Shown here one piece after another: positions 8,748 to 15,660 of a DNA stretch of 20,741 nt (position 1 is the stretch's first letter; each line of letters begins with the position of its first letter). The notes below the pieces were generated by a model. It saw only the letters and a program-made list of their open reading frames with translations, was not told the DNA's origin and made no database searches. The position numbers and the translations under genes were made by a program. The stretch is from JAVXAG01 sp040307645 (GTDB taxonomy: Bacteria; Bacillota; Clostridia; Peptostreptococcales; Anaerovoracaceae). The stretch is taken from positions 1 through 20,741 of the forward strand of contig JAWRJF010000087.1 of NCBI GenBank assembly GCA_040307645.1, written 5' to 3'.

Positions 8748-10008
8748 GTCTTATATTTTTTCTTTCCCCAGGAATAATGATTTTGACAGTAGTTCCAAGG
8801 CCTATGAAACTTGTAATTTCCATTTCTGCTTTAATCGTACTTTTTAGTCGTTCATTTACATTCTGTATGCCAACATGAGGTTCCCCATCATTCAATGCCT
8901 TCTCCAGTTCAAACCCTATTCCATTATCTTCAATTGTTATAATGTGATCCCTTCCCTTTTTCTCCGTAGAAATCTTTATCGTTCCTCCCTCAAGTTTTTT
9001 ACAGATTCCGTGCTTGACTGCATTTTCTACAATTGGCTGCAAAGTAAGAATTGGCATATTAAAATCATCTGACTGTATATCATATTCCACCTTTACTCTG
9101 TCTCCAAAACGCAGTTTTTCTATATCCAGATAGATATTCGTATGCTCCAGTTCCTGAGAAAAGGGGTGGGTATCATTTTCACCCATACTATACATATTTT
9201 CCCTAAGATATTTGGAAAATTTTATAGTAGTCTCTTCTGCAAGCTTCGGATTTGCGCGACAAAGAGCAGTAATAGTATTCAATGTATTGTATAGGAAATG
9301 AGGCTGTATCTGCGAAAGCATCAAGGATACTCTTTGCTCCCTCAGCTTTATCTCCTTTTCCTCATTTACCTGCTGTGATATATACACATGTATTACAAAG
9401 TAGTAAAATAAAAAAGATATTGCATAGGTTTCGGTCAAGATTCCTGTTCGTACACCTATTAATTCCATAATATTTGCAGTCATCAACCAAGCTATACAGA
9501 AAAAGGCTCCAAGAGGATTTGCATCTGCTTTTCTGTAAAATTTAATATTCAATACGAAAAGGAATATCACCCAATATACCCAGTCTGTAATAATAAAGGC
9601 ATATCCAGCAAGTCCAAGCTCAAGTCTTCCATCGGGCCCAAAACAAAATACACTGTTTTCAAAAAAAGCACGACAGTAAAAAAGGAAATTCAGTATGACA
9701 GGAATATAAATTAATTTATTCTTAGGTTCCACCATATTTATAACTGAAGCCATAACCAAAGGTTTTAGAGCATAATAAGTTATACCTGTTATGATGATCG
9801 GCAAGCCCTGTATCGCCTGATCCTTAAGGTAATTTATATAGAACTCTGCCATAGACAAAACCAAAAGCAGTGTCATATTTATCACCATTCGTTTTTTTAT
9901 TGATATATCTACTGCCGATTTCATAGAAACGACAAAATATGTACCCACTACTATTGCAATTAATATATAGTTTTCAACAAGATAATTTTGTAAATATGCT
10001 TCTTTCAT
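8704..10008 (-). CDS. Membrane sensor histidine kinase, LytS/YehU class (His_kinase PF06580)
   Basis: I place the start at the ATG at 10008, since GAGGTG lies six bases upstream; a GTG nine bases further out lies inside that ribosome site. The 434-residue product has six to seven hydrophobic segments in residues 10-210. A short coiled region (NEEKEIKLREQRV) then leads to the dimerisation/phosphoacceptor motif QIQPHFLYNTLNTI with His237. The ATPase domain shows the N box (PIVENAVKHG, Asn329), DNGIGF, VGIQNVNERL and a final TTVKIIIP strand. This is the HPK8 type, usually paired with LytTR regulators; here the partner carries a SARP-like domain instead. There is no recognisable ligand domain besides the membrane part, so the signal is unknown. 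Confidence 0.92.
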   Translation of the reverse strand: MKEAYLQNYLVENYILIAIVVGTYFVVSMKSAVDISIKKRMVINMTLLLVLSMAEFYINYLKDQAIQGLPIIITGITYYALKPLVMASVINMVEPKNKLIYIPVILNFLFYCRAFFENSVFCFGPDGRLELGLAGYAFIITDWVYWVIFLFVLNIKFYRKADANPLGAFFCIAWLMTANIMELIGVRTGILTETYAISFLFYYFVIHVYISQQVNEEKEIKLREQRVSLMLSQIQPHFLYNTLNTITALCRANPKLAEETTIKFSKYLRENMYSMGENDTHPFSQELEHTNIYLDIEKLRFGDRVKVEYDIQSDDFNMPILTLQPIVENAVKHGICKKLEGGTIKISTEKKGRDHIITIEDNGIGFELEKALNDGEPHVGIQNVNERLKSTIKAEMEITSFIGLGTTVKIIIPGERKNIRHESGERREILSIGR

Positions 10009-10042
10009 GTACTTCACCTCATACTACGTCAAAATGCCTACC

Positions 10043-10060
10043 AACAATCTACCTATTGTT
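10043..10060. promoter_or_regulatory. Palindrome in the leader of the kinase gene
   Basis: AACAAT and ATTGTT flank a six-base spacer CTACCT, a perfect inverted repeat between the proposed -10 box and the kinase start. It could be an operator; nothing else supports this. Confidence 0.25.
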
Positions 10061-10077
10061 CTAAGCGTTTATTAATA

Positions 10078-10106
10078 ATATTACTATATCATGTTTTCTT
10101 AATCAA
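10078..10106 (-). promoter_or_regulatory. Putative promoter of the kinase-regulator operon
   Basis: TTGATT (10101-10106) and TAATAT (10078-10083) on the minus strand are 17 bases apart. A leader of about 65 bases follows. Confidence 0.5.
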
Positions 10107-10178
10107 TAGTAGGCGCTATAAAAATACCCCTTGCTTCACACTCTTCGGGAAAGTAAGGAGCATTATAGATTGAATCAT

Positions 10179-11363
10179 TCACTTCATCACATATCTCGTT
10201 AATCTGTCAATTTTATCAGCTGCAAGCCTATAACCTCCGCACCTATGGAAACCTTTTGATATTTCTTCTGCTGATTGCTTATAAGCAGAATTATCCAATA
10301 CTTCCTGTATGGTTTCTTTAATCTTATCTGGCGAGTCCTCACGCAAATAGATACCCGCGCCCAATTCATTTACTCTATAGGCAACACCACCCTGTTCCGG
10401 TGTTTGAGGAAACAAAACTAATGGAACTTTATAATAAAGTGCTTCACTTACACTGTTCATTCCACAGTGAGTTAAAAATACATCTGCCTGCTGTAGTATT
10501 TCAATTTGGTTCACACTCCTGGCTATGGTAAAATTCTGAGGAAGGTCCCCAAGCCTTTCCAAATCAGCAAACTCACCTACAGACATAATAACATCAAAAT
10601 CAGAATCTTTTAGTGCAACTATGCATTTCTTATAAAAATTTTCCATTAAATTATTTACTGTTCCCATGGAGATGTAAATCATTCTCCTTTGCGATTTCGT
10701 AACCTTGTAATCTAATGTTCTTATGGATGGACCAACAAAGGTATATTTATCTGAAAAGGTATCGGAGCATGGTTGAAACTCAGGAGACGTGTATACAATA
10801 GTATTGGTGTCATTATCATTCTGCACAACAGATAGAATATTTTTTACTGGATACCCCTTTGTACGTAGCTTTTTTATTAATTTATTTGCTCTTGGTATGG
10901 AAAACAGCATCTTAAATGATTGAGTGATATCTTGTTTCATTATTTTAGCAGAATGTCGGTTAAATGCAAATGTTGTGGTAGACGATATAAATGGTATAGA
11001 AAGCTTATATGCGGCCAATTTGCCCCATATTGCCATGGAATCTGCAACAATACAATCTGGTTTCCATTGGCACATTTCATCTATAATCGTATCATCCATT
11101 GCCAGTGTTGTTTTCACTAAAATCTCTGTTGAAAACACAATATCTTTACTGATCCGCTCACCGTCTTGTGGCATTAGCTTCATTTGAATATCGAAAGAAT
11201 CACAGGAGATATATTCTGCACCTGTTTCTTCTATTTTCCTTTTTAAACTATCATATGAATAATATCGAACCTCATGCCCACGCCTAATTAATTCTTTTAC
11301 TACCTCCAAAGTAGGATTGGTATGTCCATGTGCTGGAATACCAAAAAAAGCTATTTTACTCAT
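10179..11363 (-). CDS. MGT-family (GT1) UDP-glycosyltransferase
   Basis: The 394-residue length is normal for macrolide-type glycosyltransferases. The N-terminal acceptor domain begins MSKIAFFGIPAHGHTNPTLE with the GHxNP motif and likely catalytic His12/His14; VADSM (Asp109) matches the partner aspartate of the OleD group. The C-terminal donor domain contains ISMGTV, then THCGMNSVSEALYYKVPLV and PQTPEQ (residues 298-323), the nucleotide-sugar signature of the family. These enzymes move a sugar from UDP-sugar to a small hydrophobic acceptor such as a macrolide, flavonoid or lipid; the acceptor cannot be read here. The ATG overlaps the end of the upstream AbrB-type gene by eight bases, so the two are translationally coupled and the regulator probably controls this enzyme. 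A detoxification or antibiotic-inactivation role is inference. Confidence 0.9.
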   Translation of the reverse strand: MSKIAFFGIPAHGHTNPTLEVVKELIRRGHEVRYYSYDSLKRKIEETGAEYISCDSFDIQMKLMPQDGERISKDIVFSTEILVKTTLAMDDTIIDEMCQWKPDCIVADSMAIWGKLAAYKLSIPFISSTTTFAFNRHSAKIMKQDITQSFKMLFSIPRANKLIKKLRTKGYPVKNILSVVQNDNDTNTIVYTSPEFQPCSDTFSDKYTFVGPSIRTLDYKVTKSQRRMIYISMGTVNNLMENFYKKCIVALKDSDFDVIMSVGEFADLERLGDLPQNFTIARSVNQIEILQQADVFLTHCGMNSVSEALYYKVPLVLFPQTPEQGGVAYRVNELGAGIYLREDSPDKIKETIQEVLDNSAYKQSAEEISKGFHRCGGYRLAADKIDRLTRYVMK

Positions 11364-11652
11364 CGTCTGTCTCCCCTTTTATAGACTTTATTGACTTTGC
11401 AAATACTATAGAATCTTCTTCTGTGTGCTCAGGATATAATTGTTTTGCTTTTCCCGAAAAAATAGCATCGGCGATTTGGTTGAAAGTATCAAACCTTTCA
11501 ATTGCAATTCCCCTCTTTTCATCTGCTAGTACGATTAGTGTGTCCCCTGGCGCAATATCAAACATATCCCTAACTTCTTTAGGAATTACAATCTGCCCTT
11601 TAGGTCCAACCTTAGCCGAACCCATGAACTTACCATTCTTTATTTCCGCTTT
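11356..11652 (-). CDS. AbrB/MazE/SpoVT-family DNA-binding regulator
   Basis: The likely start is the TTG at 11652, placed by AGGAGGTG five bases upstream; an ATG at 11676 lies in front of that ribosome site and would put it inside the gene. The product is 98 residues. The swapped-hairpin AbrB domain occupies residues 8-52, with KVGPKGQIVIPKEVRDMF and IAPGDTLIVLADEKRGIAI as core. The remaining 45 residues are helical and may mediate oligomerisation. AbrB proteins repress transcription as dimers or tetramers. Tandem nine-base repeats overlap its own promoter, so autoregulation is likely. Its stop codon overlaps the glycosyltransferase start, making a two-gene operon. It could also be an antitoxin-like MazE relative, but the partner is not a toxin family. 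Confidence 0.9.
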   Translation of the reverse strand, partial: KAEIKNGKFMGSAKVGPKGQIVIPKEVRDMFDIAPGDTLIVLADEKRGIAIERFDTFNQIADAIFSGKAKQLYPEHTEEDSIVFAKSIKSIKGETDDE

Positions 11653-11678
11653 CAAATCTTCACCTCCTAAGATCATGC

Positions 11679-11725
11679 GTATAACTTGTATAACTTATTA
11701 TACTCACTCACCTTGGCCCAGTCAA
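11679..11725 (-). promoter_or_regulatory. Promoter with tandem operator repeats for the AbrB-glycosyltransferase operon
   Basis: On the minus strand TTGACT (11720-11725), a 17-base spacer and TATAAT (11697-11702) form a near-consensus promoter. Immediately downstream AAGTTATAC is repeated twice in tandem (11679-11696), covering the expected transcription start. The placement fits an autorepressor operator. Confidence 0.8.
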
Positions 11726-11775
11726 CACATAAATATTCATACATTAACCATAATTAAATACACTCTGTTAATTGG

Positions 11776-11884
11776 TACTTGCGATGAAAAGCTAGTAAGG
11801 CAACTAATACAAAAAATCACCGTATTTAAAAACCACTTCAAAGTAGCGTTTAAATCCGGTGTTAGTGTTACGGTAACGGCATAA
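11776..11884 (+). pseudogene. C-terminal remnant of a large serine recombinase
   Basis: The plus-strand frame ending at TAA 11882-11884 reads DEKLVRQLIQKITVF then FKVAFKSGVSVTV. Large serine recombinases of Clostridia end in the same pattern (a helix with LV..LI..I.V followed by a strand V.FKSG..V.V). No catalytic domain is present; the sequence upstream turns into the promoter region of the AbrB gene. A plus-strand terminator follows directly. I read it as the 3' stump of an integrase, left after loss of most of a mobile element. The match is from memory of the family, over only about 35 residues. Confidence 0.6.
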
Positions 11885-11902
11885 TGCCAATAAAATAAGA
11901 TG

Positions 11903-11939
11903 CCCTCCTAGCTATTATGGCCGGGAGGGTTGTTTTGTT
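11903..11939 (+). terminator. Terminator behind the recombinase remnant
   Basis: CCCTCC (11903-11908) pairs with GGAGGG (11924-11929), followed on the plus strand by TTGTTTTGTT. It lies 19 bases after the remnant's stop. On the minus strand the tail is also T-rich, so it may serve the glycine-zipper gene as well. Confidence 0.6.
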
Positions 11940-11941
11940 GT

Positions 11942-12967
11942 TTAGAACTTGTCTGCAATTACAGTATATGCATTATCAATTGTAGACTCAACTTCAGAAC
12001 TATTGATCGTATTCATATCTCCTTCTTTTTTTCCTTTTAACACTATTTCTACCTTACACATGCTATAAAGTAGTCCAACCAAAAGAACGGTATTTTCTGT
12101 AACTTTCTTCTCCTCATTGGTAAATCTATTCCAATCTTTATGTCCTGACATCGTAACAATATTCGTCAATCCGTCTAAGTGTTTTTGATAAATTTGATTT
12201 ACAAATGACAACGTATCATAGTATTTATTGGAGGTATTTCTTAGTTTTATAAGATACTCGCAAATATAATTTATCTTCTCCTCTGATTTCTTCATCTGAT
12301 CCCATGCCTCATCTGCCTTATCCGATAATTTCCCACCGGTAAAGCTAAAAAAAACTCCACCAACCAGTAAGCCAACCCCTAATGTAGTAGCACCTAAAAT
12401 CGTGGTCCCTAGTGCAATTCCTCCTCCACCGGCTGCAATTGCACCTCCGCCTAATGCTGCTAAAGTAGCATTGGTTAAAGCCGCTCCACTTAAAGAAGCA
12501 ATAGCTGTCCCTGTTGAAGCAGCCCCTAATGCCATAATAGCTGCTGTAGTTGCTCCTGCTGCTGCAAAACCTCCGGCTACACCTAATCCAGCACCTCCAA
12601 GACCACCAATAAGAACACCTGCACCAACAGAAACCTCTTTTAATTTTTCACCATCATATTTTGGAAGCGAAATACCATTCTTAGAGTAGTTCTCAAATGT
12701 AGGCCTATTCTTAATTTGCTCAAACACATCAGAAAAGTTGCTAAAACTATGCAATATTTCTAATTCAAGCTTACCAAGCTTATCCATATCCATACTAGTG
12801 TTTTTATTTTCTTTCTCGAAACGCTCTATATTACGGTCTTGACGCCTTTTAGCAGCTTCCATTGTATTATTAGCTTCCTTCATTTTTACAGCACCATGTA
12901 TTCCTGTACCTACACCAGCTGCACCTGCAATAGCCGCCCCTATTCCTAAAATTAATGGTAATGGCAT
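11942..12967 (-). CDS. Glycine-zipper membrane protein of unknown function
   Basis: The 341-residue protein starts at an ATG behind AGGGGG. A hydrophobic, glycine/alanine-rich N-terminus (LGIGAAIAGAAGVGTG, residues 6-22) is followed by a charged helical stretch to about 105. A long glycine- and alanine-rich hydrophobic block covers residues about 113-212 (GVLIGGLGGAGLGVAGG, ALGGGAIAAGGGGIALG and similar). This is the spacing expected of glycine zippers, which pack helices in membranes and form pores in some toxins. The last 130 residues are helical and charged, with a hydrophobic stretch VLLVGLLYSMCKVEIVL. It is the last gene of a cassette with the 432- and 111-residue proteins. It may be a membrane-disrupting effector, but a structural or transport-related role cannot be excluded. 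Confidence 0.8.
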   Translation of the reverse strand: MPLPLILGIGAAIAGAAGVGTGIHGAVKMKEANNTMEAAKRRQDRNIERFEKENKNTSMDMDKLGKLELEILHSFSNFSDVFEQIKNRPTFENYSKNGISLPKYDGEKLKEVSVGAGVLIGGLGGAGLGVAGGFAAAGATTAAIMALGAASTGTAIASLSGAALTNATLAALGGGAIAAGGGGIALGTTILGATTLGVGLLVGGVFFSFTGGKLSDKADEAWDQMKKSEEKINYICEYLIKLRNTSNKYYDTLSFVNQIYQKHLDGLTNIVTMSGHKDWNRFTNEEKKVTENTVLLVGLLYSMCKVEIVLKGKKEGDMNTINSSEVESTIDNAYTVIADKF

Positions 12968-13056
12968 AATAATTTCCCCCTTGCTATTTTTAGTTCTCTA
13001 CAATATTTATAAGTTAGGTGAATAAATTCCTCATAGTCTAATTCTTCTTTAAACAT
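12952..13056 (-). CDS. Possible 34-residue peptide bridging the two membrane-protein genes
   Basis: An ATG at 13056, five bases after the stop of the 432-residue gene, opens a frame of 34 codons that runs through the ribosome site of the next gene and ends 16 bases inside it. The reading is protein-like: it begins MFKEELDYEEFIHLTYKYC, amphipathic and charged. No proper ribosome site precedes it (GGAG is 13 bases away), so translation would depend on termination-reinitiation. It could also be a chance frame or a decayed end of an older gene. Confidence 0.35.
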   Translation of the reverse strand: MFKEELDYEEFIHLTYKYCRELKIARGKLLCHYH

Positions 13057-13060
13057 AACG

Positions 13061-14359
13061 TCATTTAAACTCCAATACGGAAGTTTCGCTGTTCATGAAA
13101 TCATCAAAATCCCCATAATAAGGTAGTTCTATACCTAGTGCTTTATACTCTTTTTTCAATAGTAAATTCATTTCTTCATAGCTCTCCGTATTCTCCAACA
13201 TCAAAAGTAATTTGTTGTATTTTTCCGTTTCTTCTTCAAAAAGTTCAATATTGATTTGTTCCAGCTGTGATATGTGTAAAGTTAATGCTTCATTAATTCG
13301 AATATAAGCATCTAATTGTTTTTGAAGTGAAAAACTGATACCTACACGTATACATACTTCTCTAAATACTAAGGAAACAAGTCTATACCAGGCAATAATA
13401 TTTAATCTTAAGAAAAAGTGTACCCAATTTCCACCTGAACGAATTATAGCATCTGCTCCATCCATTAGACACAATGTCCCATCACCAATAATTAACATAA
13501 TTCTCAGGTCATCATGTTTTTTTGTCGGAATACACTCCACAAAGGGTCTTTTGTGATAATAGTAATGTTTAATAGACCATATTAATTTAATAGATAAATC
13601 ACATAACACAACTGGTATAGCCATTGTAAGTCCAAATCTTGCATCATAACCTTCTTGGAATACCTTTGTAGCTACTGTTGCTAATGTATTCCTATTATTC
13701 CCAACTTGAAAACTTCCAAAATCACATAATTGGAATAACTCATAAAATGGAATAACAACACCACTTCCTCTTCCAGTAGCACCAGAACTCCCAGCAACAT
13801 CTGACATGATATGTCCGAACCAATTTGCTATACCACAAAATAATTTAGATACCAAATTATGCCCTTGTAATTCATATGTATCGGTTTTTATTGTGATTAA
13901 CTGGCCATCACTAATAAAAGAGGATGTTGATGTGAATTGATTTAATATTGAAAAAAACAAACCAATTATATCTGGAGAATGTGCTAATGATTTCATGTGA
14001 TGGTTTTTGGTAGACATGTTAAATAACCCATCCACATCACACGTGTGTCGCTGATCATAATTTACAGGAAAAGTTTTTTCTAAAAATCCTATAGCACTAG
14101 TTACACTTTTTTCTTTTCCTTCTCTTGGGGACCATCCACAAGTTCGTGCAAAAATCATTACAGTTTTATCCACCTGTGCGTCAGTCCAGGTTTGAAGTTT
14201 ACTATCTCCAGGTGCTCCTACAAGAAAAATATCAACCATACCTGCAATTGCCCCACAAGCAACGGCAATTAAATAATCATACTCATCGCATTTATCATTA
14301 TAAAAAATGGGCTTTAAATTATTATCATGACGTATTGTATTAATTCCAATGTCACTCAA
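13061..14359 (-). CDS. Unrecognised 432-residue membrane protein of the accessory cassette
   Basis: The start is the TTG at 14359, six bases after AGGAGGG, and the gene overlaps the upstream gene by eight bases. Hydrophobic segments occur near residues 28-48 (LIAVACGAIAGMVDIFLVGA), 245-265, 288-305 and 318-345. Between the first two lies a soluble region with MKSLAHSPDIIGLFFSI and then NWFGHIMSDVAGSS followed by ATGRGSGVVIPFYELF (residues about 180-212). That His/Asp-containing loop with a Gly/Ser-rich turn looks like a conserved active or binding site. The last 90 residues are charged and probably coiled. I have seen similar unannotated proteins in gut Clostridia but know no function. Overlap with its neighbour and shared strand argue for a functional unit. 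Confidence 0.8.
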   Translation of the reverse strand: MSDIGINTIRHDNNLKPIFYNDKCDEYDYLIAVACGAIAGMVDIFLVGAPGDSKLQTWTDAQVDKTVMIFARTCGWSPREGKEKSVTSAIGFLEKTFPVNYDQRHTCDVDGLFNMSTKNHHMKSLAHSPDIIGLFFSILNQFTSTSSFISDGQLITIKTDTYELQGHNLVSKLFCGIANWFGHIMSDVAGSSGATGRGSGVVIPFYELFQLCDFGSFQVGNNRNTLATVATKVFQEGYDARFGLTMAIPVVLCDLSIKLIWSIKHYYYHKRPFVECIPTKKHDDLRIMLIIGDGTLCLMDGADAIIRSGGNWVHFFLRLNIIAWYRLVSLVFREVCIRVGISFSLQKQLDAYIRINEALTLHISQLEQINIELFEEETEKYNKLLLMLENTESYEEMNLLLKKEYKALGIELPYYGDFDDFMNSETSVLEFK

Positions 14360-14687
14360 TTTGTCCCTCCTTTTTATGAAATTCTATAATATATCCGAAC
14401 TCTTCCAAGCGGTGTCTACAGATTTCTCTTTCTGCATCTGTGAAGAGTTCCTGATATTCCGGTCTTAAAATCAATGCTTCTACAGACAAGTCAAGACGAT
14501 TATTCTCCCACAGGATTTCAAATCCATAAGTACCTCCACTCTTGGAGATAAGTTTTTTTGCTGCTTTAAGTCCGCCTTCCTTTGATACAAGTTGAATAAA
14601 CCTTGAGGCATTGTACTTAAGCTCTTTCTTTGCAGTAAAATATATGTTATTCATATCTTCATGAAATTTGTTTTCCAATGTACTCAT
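14352..14687 (-). CDS. Conserved 111-residue helical protein, first gene of the cassette
   Basis: The start is the ATG at 14687, seven bases after AGGAGG; the open frame extends further upstream but that part is remnant sequence. The product begins MSTLENKFHEDMNNIYFTAK and continues with NASRFIQLVSKEGGLKAAKKLI, then GFEILWENNRLDLSVEALIL and ELFTDAEREICRHRLEEFGY. This pattern matches a widespread small uncharacterised bacterial family, found alone or next to restriction, defence and mobile-element genes (recalled, not searched). It is soluble and mainly alpha-helical with no catalytic motif. Its TGA stop overlaps the TTG start of the 432-residue gene. It may be a regulator or adaptor of the cassette (inference). 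Confidence 0.85.
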   Translation of the reverse strand: MSTLENKFHEDMNNIYFTAKKELKYNASRFIQLVSKEGGLKAAKKLISKSGGTYGFEILWENNRLDLSVEALILRPEYQELFTDAEREICRHRLEEFGYIIEFHKKEGQIE

Positions 14688-14736
14688 ATCTAACCTCCTA
14701 CAATTTTTATAACTGCTTAAACCTAATGTAGTTTCC

Positions 14737-14747
14737 AGACAGTGTCT
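14737..14747. promoter_or_regulatory. Palindrome AGACAGTGTCT upstream of the cassette
   Basis: A perfect five-base inverted repeat around one central base lies 50 bases before the first cassette start. It is a possible operator. A 25-codon frame (14707-14784) that starts inside the stop of the remnant next door runs across it. Confidence 0.25.
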
Positions 14748-14780
14748 CGAACATATCCGGGTAATAGCCACAACGCGCCC

Positions 14781-15352
14781 TCATCCGATTGGCTTTGGTC
14801 TTTCCACCGTTCTTCTGTACATACAGTTTTCTATAGTAATTGGACTTTCCTTATCTGGTTTAAACCTACCATCGAAAACATATAAGTCATCTATTTCTAA
14901 TGAGTCACGAATGAGGTCTGAAAGGTCAACTCCATCTACCTCAAAATTGGCACACAGCGAACCTCAGAATTTATATGCCTTGCCCTCTGTATTAGTTATT
15001 TCCATTTCCCAATTACCAATGCCGTTAGAGACAATGTTTATCTTTTGAGGCATTCCTTTAAAGATGAAAGGATTTTCTCTTGTAAGCATAGACAGCCTAC
15101 TAAGTGCCAAAATAAACCATGAACGATTCTTAAATTCTAGGATTTCTTCTCCAGTTCCTCATAATCATTGACAGCTTTACCATAGAGTTGTTCAAAAGCA
15201 TTACCACAGTCCATCTTAAATCCAAGTGCATCACAATCATCTGCCATATTGTGGTCTACCAATTCCATGTAATTGATTTTCTGGTCCCGAAATTTATCAC
15301 ACCATTTTACAGCAAAATCATAAACTTCTTTCATATCTGCTACTGTATTCAC
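14781..15352 (-). pseudogene. Internally deleted remnant of a roughly 400-residue conserved Clostridia protein
   Basis: The 5' part (GTG at 15352, stop at 15137) encodes an N-terminus with YDFAVKWCDKFRDQKINYME and DDCDALGFKMDCGNAFEQLY. After a frame change near 15150 the reading resumes as GEEILEFKNRSWFILALSRL then ENPFIFKG, jumps to IGNWEMEITNTEGKAYKF, hits a TGA at 14964-14966, and continues GSLCANFEVDGVDLSDLIRD to a stop at 14781. These blocks occur in the same order in one full-length uncharacterised protein family of Clostridia that I remember; there they are separated by long segments missing here, and the TGA stands where that family has Arg. I read this as one gene with two internal deletions, a frameshift and a nonsense codon. 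The 5' part alone could still make a 71-residue peptide. Confidence 0.7.
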
Positions 15353-15357
15353 CTCCG

Positions 15358-15582
15358 TTATTTATTTCTTTTCCAGAAACTATATCCTATAAATTCTTGA
15401 ATTATTATTTCTAAGTTTCTTTCAATTCCTTCTACTTGCACTTCAGAAATTTTGCCATGATTGTAAGCAATTAGCCTTTCTGAAACAATATTATATAACC
15501 ACCTATCTGTATACCGATCTTTATTGTGAACAGCAAAACCTATAGGAAGTTTCTCTTCACGTATACCAAAACTCACTGCCAA
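15358..15582 (-). pseudogene. Truncated unknown ORF
   Basis: A 74-codon frame beginning at a TTG (15582) reads MAVSFGIREEKLPIGFAVHN and TDRWLYNIVSERLIAYNHG and ends FIGYSFWKRNK. No ribosome site precedes the TTG. The same frame stays open for another 24 codons upstream (to about 15654), with protein-like residues (VYTDFLVNLNFARRS) but no start codon, suggesting that the true N-terminus has been lost at the junction with the antitoxin gene. It ends five bases before the next remnant, so the two were probably one operon. I do not recognise the family. Confidence 0.5.
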
Positions 15583-15660
15583 TCTAAATATAAAAACAAC
15601 AGACCTTCTAGCAAAATTTAAATTTACAAGAAAGTCTGTATAAACTTTAAATTAAGCATT

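Noticed and set aside
12402..12689. Plus-strand frame rich in Pro and Ala opposite the glycine-zipper gene
   Set aside because: It is the complement of Gly/Ala codons in the real gene; it has no ribosome site and low-complexity composition.
14707..14784. 25-codon frame starting within the stop of the remnant at 14781
   Set aside because: No ribosome site and it lies in decayed sequence; kept only as a remark.
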